A DNA stretch of 64,000 nucleotides from Gynuella sp. (lineage in GTDB: Bacteria; Pseudomonadota; Gammaproteobacteria; Pseudomonadales; Natronospirillaceae). This document shows, in pieces, positions 55,238 to 63,719 of the stretch (position 1 is the first letter of the stretch; each line of letters opens with the position of its first letter). The notes below the pieces were generated by a model that was not told the origin of the DNA, ran no database searches, and saw only the letters and a list, made by a program, of their open reading frames with translations. The position numbers and the translations under genes are program-made. Where the stretch lies: positions 61,197 through 125,196 of the forward strand of contig JANQHX010000051.1 in NCBI GenBank assembly GCA_028282465.1, read 5' to 3'.

Positions 55238-56317
55238 ATGACTCAACCTAGATCTTCTCAGGTCGCTATTGACCAAACATCCTTTTATCACTGCTATGTG
55301 CGCTGTGTACGCAGGGCCTTTTTGTGTGGTGAGGACTATTCAACAGGTCAGAATTATGATTACCGCAAGCAGTGGATTGTGTCTCGCTTGAAATTCCTTT
55401 CTTATGTTTATGCCATCGATATATGCGCCTATGCAGTGATGTCGAATCACTATCATGTGGTGTTGCATGTAGATAAAGATCGAGCAGATTCTTGGAGCTA
55501 TGAAGAGGTCGCAGAGCGTTGGATGCAGCTATACAAAGGGCATTCGTTGGTTGATCAATGGCTTACAGATCCAGATGCTGTCAGTCACGCAGTTTGGCTA
55601 GAGGTTAAGAAAATATTGGAAGACTGGCGAGAAAGGCTTTACGACATAAGTTGGTTTATGCGCGGTGTAAACGAAACCATTGCTCGAATGGCGAATCAGG
55701 AAGAGGGCTGCAAAGGCCGCTTTTGGGAGGGACGGTTTAGAAGCCAGGCGTTGTTAGATGAGGTGGCTTTGTTGAGTTGCATGGCCTATGTGGATCTAAA
55801 CCCTATTCGTGCAGATATGGCCAAAGATTTGGTAGAAAGTAATTTCACCTCTATCCAGCAGCGGTTGAGAGACTATGCAGTTCGTAAGCAAAATAAAACC
55901 GCGTCTGAATCCAAGGTCATTAAAAAAGTAGAACAACACACAGCTCTCAAAGAAGAGTTAGGTTTAGCCAAACAACCAGAAGCTAAGCTAATGACATTTG
56001 ATGGTAGTAGCCGAACGTCAATTCATGCAGCACTGCCTTTTACTCGCACAGACTATTTTGATTTGGTAGATACTACTGGCCGGATAATTAGGGAAGACAA
56101 AGCCGGTTTTATCCCATCAGAAATTCCTCCTATTTTAGATCGCTTTGGTATTCAGCCTGATCACTGGATTAAGCATGTTAAGCATTTTCAGAGGCGTTAC
56201 GGCAGGGCCGCAGGCGCAGCTGATAAATTAAAATTCTATGCGAAATCTATTTCAGGATTGGTAACAGCAGGAAAATGGTGTCGGGGTGTCAGTTGTTCAC
56301 GAGAGATTTATAGCTGA
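55238..56317 (+). mobile_element. RAYT/TnpA_REP-like transposase (Y1 HUH family), intact
   Basis: This single-gene element encodes a 359-residue protein related to REP-associated tyrosine transposases (Y1_Tnp). The HUH-like metal motif is AYAVMSNHYHVVLHV near residue 66-80. The conserved CKGRFWEGRFRSQALLDEV and MAYVDLNPIRADMA lie at about 165-205, with a C-terminal extension of about 150 residues ending GVSCSREIYS. Such proteins nick and join single-stranded DNA at palindromic sites. Two degraded fragments of the same gene lie downstream at 57227 and 58561, so the family has been active or recombining here. Confidence 0.85.
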
Positions 56318-56437
56318 AAAATTCTGAAGTCTAAGGAGAGTGGATTCGACTTCTCCCTAACCACTCCTTTACCGCCAACTGAGTAACAATCTGAATAATT
56401 CTTAAGCTTGCCTAGAACCACGCCTGTCGCTATGATC

Positions 56438-56461
56438 TGTACAAAATTACGTACATGTACA
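56438..56461. promoter_or_regulatory. YefM-type operator
   Basis: Two TGTACA cores lie 18 bases apart just upstream of the antitoxin start, the second within GTACATGTAC. TGTACA is the known core recognised by YefM, so autoregulation is likely. Confidence 0.7.
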
Positions 56462-56470
56462 GGTTTCAAT

Positions 56471-56722
56471 ATGGAAAGCATCAGCTACACCGCCGCCAGA
56501 AGCAATCTTGCTAAAACTATGGAAAAAGTCTGTGAGGATCATGCTCCTGTTGCTATTACCCGTAAAGGTGAAGGTGCTGTGGTCATGATTTCTATGGAAG
56601 ACTATCAGGCCCTTGAGGAAACCGCTTATTTATTACGAAGCCCTAAAAACGCTAAGCGTTTAGTTGAATCTATTGCTGAGCTAAAGCAAGGCCTTGGCAC
56701 TGAAAGGAAGTTGGTTGAGTGA
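56471..56722 (+). CDS. yefM: YefM-family antitoxin
   Basis: This is a Phd/YefM antitoxin of 83 residues, the usual length. It starts MESISYTAARSNLAKTMEKV and has APVAITRKGEGAVVMISMED, the conserved DNA-binding N-terminal fold. The C-terminal 30 residues would wrap the toxin. The ATG at 56471 is chosen because it matches the family start and follows paired TGTACA operator cores. The stop overlaps the toxin start by four bases (GTGA). It neutralises YoeB and represses the operon. Confidence 0.93.
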   Translation: MESISYTAARSNLAKTMEKVCEDHAPVAITRKGEGAVVMISMEDYQALEETAYLLRSPKNAKRLVESIAELKQGLGTERKLVE

Positions 56723-56973
56723 GGCTGATATTTTCAGAGCAAGCCTGGGAAGACTATTTGTATTGGCAAAAAATAGATAAAAAGTTGCTGAAGCGAGTCA
56801 ACACTCTGATCAAAGAAGTTTCCCGCACTCCATTTGAAGGAGTAGGAAAACCAGAACCGCTTAAGCATGCTCTATCAGGGTTTTGGTCTCGTCGTATCAA
56901 TGACGAACATCGAATGGTTTATGCTGTCGAGGATGATTCACTGCTAATTGCTCAGCTTAAATACCACTACTAG
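56719..56973 (+). CDS. yoeB: YoeB-family ribosome-dependent mRNA interferase
   Basis: This is a toxin of 84 residues that cleaves mRNA in the ribosomal A site. The product is complete: RLIFSEQAWEDYLYWQKIDK at the start, LLKRVNTLIKEV, then FEGVGKPEPLKH, LSGFWSRRINDEHRMVY and the catalytic C-terminus LKYHY, with the His and terminal Tyr present. It starts at a GTG overlapping the antitoxin stop. The intact active site suggests a functional module. It lies in accessory DNA beside a transposase. Confidence 0.95.
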   Translation: MRLIFSEQAWEDYLYWQKIDKKLLKRVNTLIKEVSRTPFEGVGKPEPLKHALSGFWSRRINDEHRMVYAVEDDSLLIAQLKYHY

Positions 56974-57037
56974 CCAATTTCCTAATGGCTATCTCATTAA
57001 TTTCTCATCCCCTTAATTGCTCAAGAGGACAGTCTCC

Positions 57038-57220
57038 ATGTCTCAATCTGCTGCTTTAGTGGCAACTTTAAAACAAGCCCTAAGAGCACAGGGTAAAACC
57101 TATGTAGATGTCGCAGAGGCTCTAGATCTTTCGGTAGCAAGCGTTAAACGACTGTTTGCTCAGAATAGTTTTTCATTGGAGCGTCCTTGAGCAAGCTTGC
57201 CAACTCATTGGGCTAGACCT
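57038..57220 (+). pseudogene. XRE-family helix-turn-helix gene, frameshifted and truncated
   Basis: The frame starts MSQSAALVATLKQALRAQGK and carries an XRE/Cro helix-turn-helix (TYVDVAEALDLSVASVKRLF), then stops after ERP at residue 50. Removing one C at 57185-57186 would let it continue as ERLEQACQLIGLDL, which fits the normal continuation of this regulator family. After that the sequence passes into a transposase fragment. It is therefore a regulator disrupted by a one-base insertion and cut off by rearrangement. The short product might still fold but lacks the rest of the protein. Confidence 0.75.
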
Positions 57221-57226
57221 TTCAAT

Positions 57227-57470
57227 ACCAATGGCCGGATACTTCGTGACGACAAAGCCGGTTTTATCCCAGTAGAGGTTCCACCTATTTTATACCGCTT
57301 CAGTATTCAATCTGATCACTGGATTAAGCATTTTCAGAGACGTTACGGCAGAGCAAGCAGCAGGCGCAGCAGATAAATTAAAATCCAATGCGCAATCCAT
57401 TTCGAGTTTAGTAGCGGCAGGAAAATGGTGCCGATGTATAAGTTTTTCGCGAGAGATTTATATCTGACAA
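57227..57470 (+). mobile_element. Remnant of the RAYT-like transposase, 3' part
   Basis: The sequence matches the last 245 or so bases of the intact transposase at 56072-56317, including GACAAAGCCGGTTTTATCCC and the terminal GAGAGATTTAT. It carries a nine-base deletion and a small insertion near the run GCGTTACGGCAG equivalent. There is no start and the frame is broken. Confidence 0.85.
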
Positions 57471-57664
57471 ACATAAAAAATGTAAGAAAAGGCTGATTCA
57501 TTTTTAAGCTTTTATTAAATGTCAATAGTTATTGGTAATTTAGGGTTTATTGCTGACTTTATTTCATTAAGTGTCATTGTTTGCTATTAATTTTGCTGTT
57601 ATTTTCACATTTCAGCTGACCAATGCTGGTTTCTATTAAACCCAATATCAGGAGATGGAATTCG

Positions 57665-58456
57665 ATGCTAAATAAATTAGCTGTTCATACCTTAGTATGC
57701 ACGGCACTTAGTAGTTTAAGTATGGTGGCTTTTTCAGCCGTTATAACATACACAGACCGAGCTGCTTGGGAGCAAGCTGTTTCTGGCTATACAATTGTGG
57801 AGGAAGGTTTTAACGGTTCTCAAAGTTTTTGGGATCCAAATTCTGGCGATGACTCGATTCAGGCTGGTGGTATAACTGTGGGTTTGACAGGGAATCACGC
57901 CGAGGATACTGAGCCAACGCCAATTGGTGTGACTGGTACCGGTCTTTTTTCAGGTGAAGTGGACGACAGTTATCCTATTCATGCCCCCATTGGTAATGGT
58001 GATCCTAATGAAATTGATGGAGTCGCACTTAATTTTTCTCGCGAGAACTATGGTTTTGCTTTTTACGATTTAGCAAGTGATTACATAGATCGAGACGACT
58101 TAGATACCACTGATGGTTTACTACTAGATGCTACTGAAATTGGTTTTTTAATTAACGGTGAAGCGATTCAATTGAGCGAAGTGATAGATGTAACTCTCGA
58201 CAGTAAAGGCAATGGACTTGTTGATAATGTTCCATTTCTTGGTTTTACTTTTGGGGAAAACATGATCGAGTCATTTGATATCTTTCACTGGGATCAGATT
58301 GCCGACGTGTCTGGAACCTATGAAGAGTTTACGATTGACGGAATGCTGTTTGCCACTAAAAATGTTTCCGTTGCTGAACCTTCCTCGATTGTTCTTCTAG
58401 CACTTGGTTTACTTGGGCTTGGTGGAATCAGATCAAGAACAAAGAATAAAGGTTAA
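57665..58456 (+). CDS. PEP-CTERM sorting-domain secreted protein
   Basis: This is an exported protein of 263 residues. A signal peptide (about 1-25, ending MVAFSA) is followed by a beta-rich, Asp/Gly-rich domain without a named family. The C-terminus has the full PEP-CTERM tripartite signal: VAEPSSI, a hydrophobic LALGLLGLGG helix and a basic RSRTKNKG tail. Such proteins are cut and sorted by exosortase EpsH and usually go to extracellular polysaccharide. No exosortase gene is in this window. AGGAGA lies nine bases before the ATG at 57665. It is flanked by fragments of the transposase. Confidence 0.87.
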   Translation: MLNKLAVHTLVCTALSSLSMVAFSAVITYTDRAAWEQAVSGYTIVEEGFNGSQSFWDPNSGDDSIQAGGITVGLTGNHAEDTEPTPIGVTGTGLFSGEVDDSYPIHAPIGNGDPNEIDGVALNFSRENYGFAFYDLASDYIDRDDLDTTDGLLLDATEIGFLINGEAIQLSEVIDVTLDSKGNGLVDNVPFLGFTFGENMIESFDIFHWDQIADVSGTYEEFTIDGMLFATKNVSVAEPSSIVLLALGLLGLGGIRSRTKNKG

Positions 58457-58560
58457 GTCTTGATTCGAGAGCAATAAGTTAGAAAGCAAGGCAATTACAG
58501 CTTTGCTTTTACTCTAATACAAGAAGAAAAAATTAAAAAGACATCTATCTATTTGACGGC

Positions 58561-58703
58561 CCCATATATAACTTCATTTCAAATCTATTCCAATATTCAG
58601 CACCGAGACTCAACCAAAATCTTCACAGGTTGCTATTGGCCAAACACCCTTTTACCATCGGATATATACGCCGATGCGGTGATGTCGAATCACCATCATG
58701 AAA
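58561..58703 (+). mobile_element. Remnant of the RAYT-like transposase, 5' part
   Basis: The sequence matches the upstream flank and first 60 or so bases of the intact transposase gene. It then jumps, with about 125 bases missing, to the region coding for AYAVMSNHYH (here DAVMSNHHH), and ends. The start codon is lost (CGAG in place of CATG) and the frame is broken. Confidence 0.8.
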
Positions 58704-58932
58704 TTTCAGTCCTATCACATACCCAAAGCCAAGAAGGCATAAGCATAACTTCAAAATTAATCAAATGGATTAGTCAATAAACCTCCTCAAAAAGATCAAA
58801 CTAATTGCCATCCCAGGCTTTTTATTATGCTTTTGGAACATCATTAACAAAACCAACTATTCCAGGAAGTCGACTCTGATTAAAAATGATACGTTGATGT
58901 AATTAAGCTAATAGATAAGAAAGGCTGGGCTA

Positions 58933-60513
58933 ATGCGATTCAACAGTAGAATTTTCGTGTTTTTATTGGTGGCGCTGCCACTTTTGCACGGGTGTAATTT
59001 GTCACTTGATGAGGAAGCATCTAGCGATGGTGCAGGTGCCGGTAACGATGAAATCGTAGATGATGTTTCATCTGATAATAGTACAGCAGACGATGGCGCG
59101 TTAGTTGACAGAATAGACGTTGACTATGAAGAGCCGGCCGTGGCCGGGGCTACTTTCTACATTGATCCTGTACATGGCAGTGATAATGGCGATGGCTCGA
59201 TCAATAATCCATGGAAAACTCTAGAGCAGGTTATCTCATCCGGACAAATCGAATTTTATAAACACAGTGAAAACTACAACCCCGACTCAGAATGGGTGGT
59301 GGTTAACGACGGTGCGCCAGTGAAAGGCGGCGATCAGCTGGTATTACTTTCTGGCTATCACGGATATTTACGGCTTAGTAATTTCATGTTCCAAGACTGG
59401 TTGCATATTGTTGCAGGTGAAGGCGAAACTCCGGTTCTTTCTCAAATCTTTTTATATGGTGCCTTTGAAAAAGTACGCTTTGAGGGTCTGACGATTATGA
59501 AGGATGCTTACCAACCCCCCTCCGATGCAACCACAGAAGAAGAGCAAAACTACTGGGATGCAGAAGCCATAAACCGAAATTCTGGCGCGAATGTATATCT
59601 GGGAAGTAACGGCTTTTGGGGAGCGGGCGAGAGCGTTATTCTGCAGAATTTGACCATGGGCACGACAGGCAATTCTAGTATCTGGACAAAAGACGATTGG
59701 GTTGAAAAAGCGGCTTCAGGTATCCAGCTTCGGGCAGTGAAAAATGTCGATATCATTGGTAATACCATTCTTAATACTTCTTTTGGCATTTCAATCGGAA
59801 AATATTCAGACGGTACTCGAGTTATCGGCAATCATGTAAAGAACTTTTCTGGTGATGGTGCTCGCCTCTTGAGTGATAACACTCTTTTCGAAAACAATCG
59901 AATATCCGACTGTTATGATGTTGATGCTAACCATGACGACGGTATTCAGTCCTGGTCTATTGGTGACGATAACCGATCCGGCACTGGCGTAGTGAAAAAT
60001 GTGATTGTAAGAGGCAACACTATTATTGGGACTACTGATTTTGACAACCCTCTAGCAGGTCCTCTGCAAGGGATCGGCGCGTTTGATGGATTGTTTGAAG
60101 GCTGGGTAGTTGAGAATAATGTGATCGCGACAAACCATTACCATGGCATTTCTTTTTACGGCATGCTTGACAGTCGCATCTCCCATAATACCGTGGTAGA
60201 TATTATACCAGGTGATGATCTTAGCCCCTGGGTAAGAGTGGTGCCTCATAAAAATGGCACCGAAAGTGAAGACGTAATAGTCGTCAATAATATCGCTCAA
60301 CGAGCTGTTACTGTGGAAGGCAGTTCGATGGTTGAAGAAGCCAATTACGTTATTGGCTCAACAGACTTTGCTACTCTGGATGAACTTTTTGTTGACCCAT
60401 CGGAGTTTGATTATCGTCCGTTAGACAGTTATACCGCCAATCTTTATATCAATGGACAGGGAGCAACGGCTTATGAAGGAACGCGGCAAACTTTGGGGGC
60501 AATGGAGCCCTGA
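58933..60513 (+). CDS. Beta-helix lipoprotein
   Basis: This is a 526-residue predicted lipoprotein. The signal peptide ends in a lipobox, PLLHGC, with Cys near 21. An acidic Asp/Ser-rich linker of about 45 residues follows. The motif FYIDPVHGSDNGDGSINNPW, followed by KTLEQVI, is the entry of a right-handed parallel beta-helix. Later turns include NVDIIGNTILNTSFGISIGK, GTRVIGNHVKNFSGDGARLL and NVIVRGNTIIG. It shares layout, though not close sequence, with the beta-helix lipoprotein of the caspase operon. A role in binding or degrading polysaccharide is possible. It lies alone downstream of the transposase remnants. Confidence 0.8.
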   Translation: MRFNSRIFVFLLVALPLLHGCNLSLDEEASSDGAGAGNDEIVDDVSSDNSTADDGALVDRIDVDYEEPAVAGATFYIDPVHGSDNGDGSINNPWKTLEQVISSGQIEFYKHSENYNPDSEWVVVNDGAPVKGGDQLVLLSGYHGYLRLSNFMFQDWLHIVAGEGETPVLSQIFLYGAFEKVRFEGLTIMKDAYQPPSDATTEEEQNYWDAEAINRNSGANVYLGSNGFWGAGESVILQNLTMGTTGNSSIWTKDDWVEKAASGIQLRAVKNVDIIGNTILNTSFGISIGKYSDGTRVIGNHVKNFSGDGARLLSDNTLFENNRISDCYDVDANHDDGIQSWSIGDDNRSGTGVVKNVIVRGNTIIGTTDFDNPLAGPLQGIGAFDGLFEGWVVENNVIATNHYHGISFYGMLDSRISHNTVVDIIPGDDLSPWVRVVPHKNGTESEDVIVVNNIAQRAVTVEGSSMVEEANYVIGSTDFATLDELFVDPSEFDYRPLDSYTANLYINGQGATAYEGTRQTLGAMEP

Positions 60514-60676
60514 GACGAATTAGATGGCATAATAAGTTAAAAGAGATTGATGCATGAAAATCAGCATGTAGTCACAAAGTGGATTTTACCAACCGTCATT
60601 ACGTGTGTGCGTTTATTGCTGATTTTCATGAAAAGTGAATTCAAGAAGACCTTCGTCATCTACACGACTAAATAAA

Positions 60677-61357
60677 TCAACGCTTATAAATAGCCACAGT
60701 CTTGTTAACACCATTCTCAATAAAACTATCAAAACTAACATGTTGAGCCGATTTGGCAGAAAGAAGAACTGAAAGCATTGCTTCATCTATTTCAGAGTTG
60801 CCATGATCAAACTCAACTTTGCAAAGCGAGCTTCTACAATCTCTCTGTAGTATTCGGGTGGTGGTAAACCCAAGCTGACTAAAGCGTTCTTCCACTTTGT
60901 CCAGATTTTCCTGCATTTCACTGTCCCAGTAGATGTCTGTGGTTTCCATAGCATGCAGAGTATTAATTTCCATGAAGCGCTGGCGGGCCTGGTTTCTATC
61001 CAAATCTGTTAATTCTTTAGAAGCAATACCCAGTTGAGCGCCATCTTGCATTTGGTCATTAACAGACAACCTTTCATTTGTTGCTGCTATTTGATTAATC
61101 AACTTGTTTTCAAGGTGTCTTACTGTGTCGAAGAGTTTTTGTTGGTTTTCAGTCAGTGATTGAATTTCCTGTTTATAAAATTCGAGTTGAGCTTCTAAAT
61201 CGGTTGCAGACAAGTCACTGCTAAGCGGCTGAGTGGTAGACGAAGAGGCGATCACTTTTACCTGGTTACTTACACTAGGAAATTGTTGATGCAAATAAAG
61301 CACTAAAAACGATGAAATAAATGCAGTAACAAATGCTGTGATTAAAATATTTTTCAT
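60677..61357 (-). CDS. Single-pass membrane protein with periplasmic coiled coil
   Basis: I do not recognise a named family. The product has about 226 residues. An N-terminal membrane helix (MKNILITAFVTAFISSFLVL) is followed by a Ser/Thr-rich spacer, a coiled coil (about 50-100) and a small domain with CRSSLCKVEF. That two-cysteine motif recurs in periplasmic domains of proteobacterial unknowns and may form a disulfide. The ATG at 61357 is preferred. A TTG eight codons earlier directly follows the upstream stop. It is co-directional with the small secreted protein upstream, only a few bases away, so the two are probably co-transcribed. Confidence 0.65.
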   Translation of the reverse strand: MKNILITAFVTAFISSFLVLYLHQQFPSVSNQVKVIASSSTTQPLSSDLSATDLEAQLEFYKQEIQSLTENQQKLFDTVRHLENKLINQIAATNERLSVNDQMQDGAQLGIASKELTDLDRNQARQRFMEINTLHAMETTDIYWDSEMQENLDKVEERFSQLGFTTTRILQRDCRSSLCKVEFDHGNSEIDEAMLSVLLSAKSAQHVSFDSFIENGVNKTVAIYKR

Positions 61358-61384
61358 TGAATGCTTATTATCAGACGTCAATTA

Positions 61385-61828
61385 TTATTGTATATAGCGA
61401 ATGCCATACATAATGTCATCGGTATTCAGAACGCACAAAACATAGGCGTAGCCATAGGTGTACTGGGTTGAAATAGGGATACTAATGCTTTGATTGGAAG
61501 TGCTGTTGGAGGCATATCCATACGAACTGTGGGTAGGACTGCCATCACTATCAATATTATTAAGAGTGCAAAATGGTGTGGCACTGGTTGAAGAACTTCT
61601 TTTCATTCGGACATAGACATCGTCTATGGTGTTGCTTCCAGATATTTTAGTTAAGGGACATCTGATAACCGCCGTACCATTTACTGCTTTTATTCCTCCA
61701 CTGGAAGAACTTATTTCCCCCAAGGTGGCTTCGCAGGAAGCATATGCCGAAATGCTCCAATCTGCTGAGTGAGTGGTACTAATTGTTAAAAAATAAATTA
61801 TAGTAAAAAGTACTAATTTAATTTTCAT
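61385..61828 (-). CDS. Small secreted protein of unknown function
   Basis: I do not recognise a family. The 147-residue product begins with a signal peptide (MKIKLVLFTIIYFLTISTTH, cleavage near SADWS). The mature part is Ser/Thr/Tyr-rich and beta-rich with four spaced cysteines, suggesting two disulfides. GGAATG lies upstream of the ATG at 61828. An in-frame ATG nine codons earlier is less likely since it spoils the signal peptide. It is the first gene of a probable pair with the single-pass membrane protein. Confidence 0.65.
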   Translation of the reverse strand: MKIKLVLFTIIYFLTISTTHSADWSISAYASCEATLGEISSSSGGIKAVNGTAVIRCPLTKISGSNTIDDVYVRMKRSSSTSATPFCTLNNIDSDGSPTHSSYGYASNSTSNQSISIPISTQYTYGYAYVLCVLNTDDIMYGIRYIQ

Positions 61829-62105
61829 GAGAAACATTCCTTGTCTATTTTTCAATGTTCAATAACAACTGAGTAACTGGCGAAGAGTATACAATTTCTT
61901 ATGTATAAATGTACGTTTTAGCGGGGCCATTGTTATGTGTTTCATGTGTTTGAAAACTCGTTATTGAATAAAAGGCAATGAAATATCAGAAGATCAAGGA
62001 TCAGCTATTTATAGAAAACTTCAAAAACTAAGAGTATTCCAGAAAACAAAAAATCGATTGAGTTGAAGTCACGTTCCCGCAGTATCTTTACAGTTTTTTC
62101 CTGTT

Positions 62106-62438
62106 TTAAGCCTCCAAAAAAGGATCTATTACTCCCGCAACATTCTCAACCGCCCATACTCTCATTGCATCTACCACAGGTAATAATTTCTGGCCTTGTT
62201 CTGTTAAATGATATTCATAGCGTAGAGGATTGTTTTGATACGCCTGTTTATTGATAAGGCCTTTCTCAACAAGAAGCTTTAATCGATTAGCCAAAATATT
62301 GGTGGGGATTCCCTCATCCGATGTTTGAAAATCCTTGTTTCTGTGTTTGTTAAACACGCCTATGTCTCTAATGATCAGCAGACTCCATTTATCGCCTACC
62401 AAATCTAACGTTGCAGCTATTGGACAAGTTGATCGCAT
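62106..62438 (-). CDS. HxlR-family transcriptional regulator
   Basis: This is a 110-residue winged-helix regulator of the HxlR type. It starts MRSTCPIAATLDLVGDKWSL, where the CP motif and GDKWSLLIIRD are diagnostic, then GIPTNILANRLKLLVEKGLI, and YHLTEQGQKLLPVV forms the wing. The single N-terminal Cys could be redox- or electrophile-sensitive, as in other family members. The ATG at 62438 matches the family start. A longer frame would overlap the operator region. It is divergent from a small membrane protein gene, with two matching inverted repeats between them. Confidence 0.9.
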   Translation of the reverse strand: MRSTCPIAATLDLVGDKWSLLIIRDIGVFNKHRNKDFQTSDEGIPTNILANRLKLLVEKGLINKQAYQNNPLRYEYHLTEQGQKLLPVVDAMRVWAVENVAGVIDPFLEA

Positions 62439-62483
62439 CTTGATTTCACTTTTTCGTTTTTCAAAAAATAATTTAACTGAGAG

Positions 62484-62532
62484 ACTTGCAATTTGCAACT
62501 TACTTATTCATAGTGACTTGCTCATTGCAAGT
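62484..62532. promoter_or_regulatory. Twin HxlR operator-like inverted repeats
   Basis: ACTTGC-N5-GCAACT (62484-62500) and ACTTGC-N5-GCAAGT (62516-62532) share the same 6-5-6 design, with centres 32 bases apart (about three helical turns). They fill the divergent promoter region. Confidence 0.65.
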
Positions 62533-62551
62533 GACTGTGAGGAGAAACTTT

Positions 62552-63025
62552 ATGATTGAACTGGTTCTACCCGGATCTATTTTGCTGTCCGTCGTTTTAT
62601 GGCTGTATATTGGGAAACTCTGGCTTGTTCCGTTAGCCGAGGGAAAGCCTTTTGAAACCATTGTAAGGCCGATACTGGTACTCCACAGCTTCAGATTTGT
62701 TGGCATGATGTTTTTATTCTACGAGGGTATAGATCCAAAGTTTGCGATTCCCGCTGCTTACGGAGACCTGATCGCTGCCGCATTAGCGGGTTTAAGTTTA
62801 TGGTTGTTAGAAAAAGGTAAAAATGCAACCTGGCTTATCTGGATCTTCGCGATTCAGGGTTTTCTGGATATGGTGATGGCGGTTTCTTTGGGCTTAGCCT
62901 TTGTTCATGCTCATGAATTTGGCCCGGCAATCTGGATTCCCGTTTTAATTGTACCGCCCCTAGTAGCATCGCATCTTTACCTGTTTAGGTTATTAATTGA
63001 TAAGCCAAAGCGAGTCTTTGCCTGA
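62552..63025 (+). CDS. Small four-helix membrane protein, HxlR-linked
   Basis: This is an inner-membrane protein of 157 residues with about four to five hydrophobic helices (LPGSILLSVVLWLYIGKLWL, then regions around 44-60, 68-85, 95-118 and 128-148). I do not recognise a named family. AGGAGA lies seven bases before the ATG at 62552, just downstream of the twin operators. The HxlR gene is divergent, so this gene is probably its regulated target. A role in response to a reactive compound or solvent is possible but not shown. Confidence 0.75.
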   Translation: MIELVLPGSILLSVVLWLYIGKLWLVPLAEGKPFETIVRPILVLHSFRFVGMMFLFYEGIDPKFAIPAAYGDLIAAALAGLSLWLLEKGKNATWLIWIFAIQGFLDMVMAVSLGLAFVHAHEFGPAIWIPVLIVPPLVASHLYLFRLLIDKPKRVFA

Positions 63026-63176
63026 CTCGTTATTCTATGTTTCGCTGGGCCATTTTTTAGCCCAGCTTTTATTTTTTAGATAGGTAATGGCAGAAAAAAA
63101 TATCTGTAGTGTAGATAGTAAGTCTTAGATTCGACAAAATGTCTCGAATTTAAACGATATAAGGCATAGCCCAAGA

Positions 63177-63719
63177 ATGTTGAAAACAGATAGATTGCTA
63201 CTTCGTCAATGGACAGAAGATGATTTTCTTCCATTTGCGGAGATGTGCTGTGATAAAGAAGTGATGGCTCATTTTCCAAAACTTCAGACCCGAGATGAAA
63301 GTTATGAGATGGGAAAGAAGATTTTATCTCTTATTAATGAGCGTGGATGGGGTTTTTGGGCTGTAGAAATCCCTAACCAGTATAAATTTATTGGCTTTGT
63401 TGGTTTGCACACTCCAAAAGATAGCATGCCTTTTTCACCCTGTGTAGAAATCGGGTGGAGGTTATCAAAAGAGCATTGGAACAAGGGTTACGCAACAGAG
63501 GCCGCAGAAGCAGTATTAGAATATGCATTCAATACTCTAGACTTAGAAGAGGTGGTTTCATTTACTACATTAGCTAATGAGCGTTCTAAAGCAGTGATGA
63601 AAAAAATTGGTATGTGTGACAGCAATCAAAATTTCATGCATCCTGATGTTGAAGATTTCCATCCCCAGCGCGAGCATGTACTTTATAAAATAACTAAATC
63701 TGCATGGCAGAAAAATTAA
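63177..63719 (+). CDS. GNAT-family N-acetyltransferase (RimJ/RimL-like)
   Basis: This is an acetyl-CoA-dependent acetyltransferase of 180 residues. It begins MLKTDRLLLRQWTEDDFLPF, typical of Acetyltransf_3 (RimJ/RimL). IGWRLSKEHWNKGYATEAAE holds the Q/RxxGxG/A-type acetyl-CoA loop, with NKGYAT in place of the commoner RGxGxA. ANERSKAVMKKIGM is the conserved late motif. The substrate, whether protein N-terminus, small amine or antibiotic, is unknown. The ATG lacks a strong ribosome site. It is monocistronic. Confidence 0.87.
   Translation: MLKTDRLLLRQWTEDDFLPFAEMCCDKEVMAHFPKLQTRDESYEMGKKILSLINERGWGFWAVEIPNQYKFIGFVGLHTPKDSMPFSPCVEIGWRLSKEHWNKGYATEAAEAVLEYAFNTLDLEEVVSFTTLANERSKAVMKKIGMCDSNQNFMHPDVEDFHPQREHVLYKITKSAWQKN

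Noticed and set aside
58553..58780. Stand-alone small protein gene
   Set aside because: The sequence is a degraded copy of the transposase 5' region with an internal deletion. The frame is a chance fusion.
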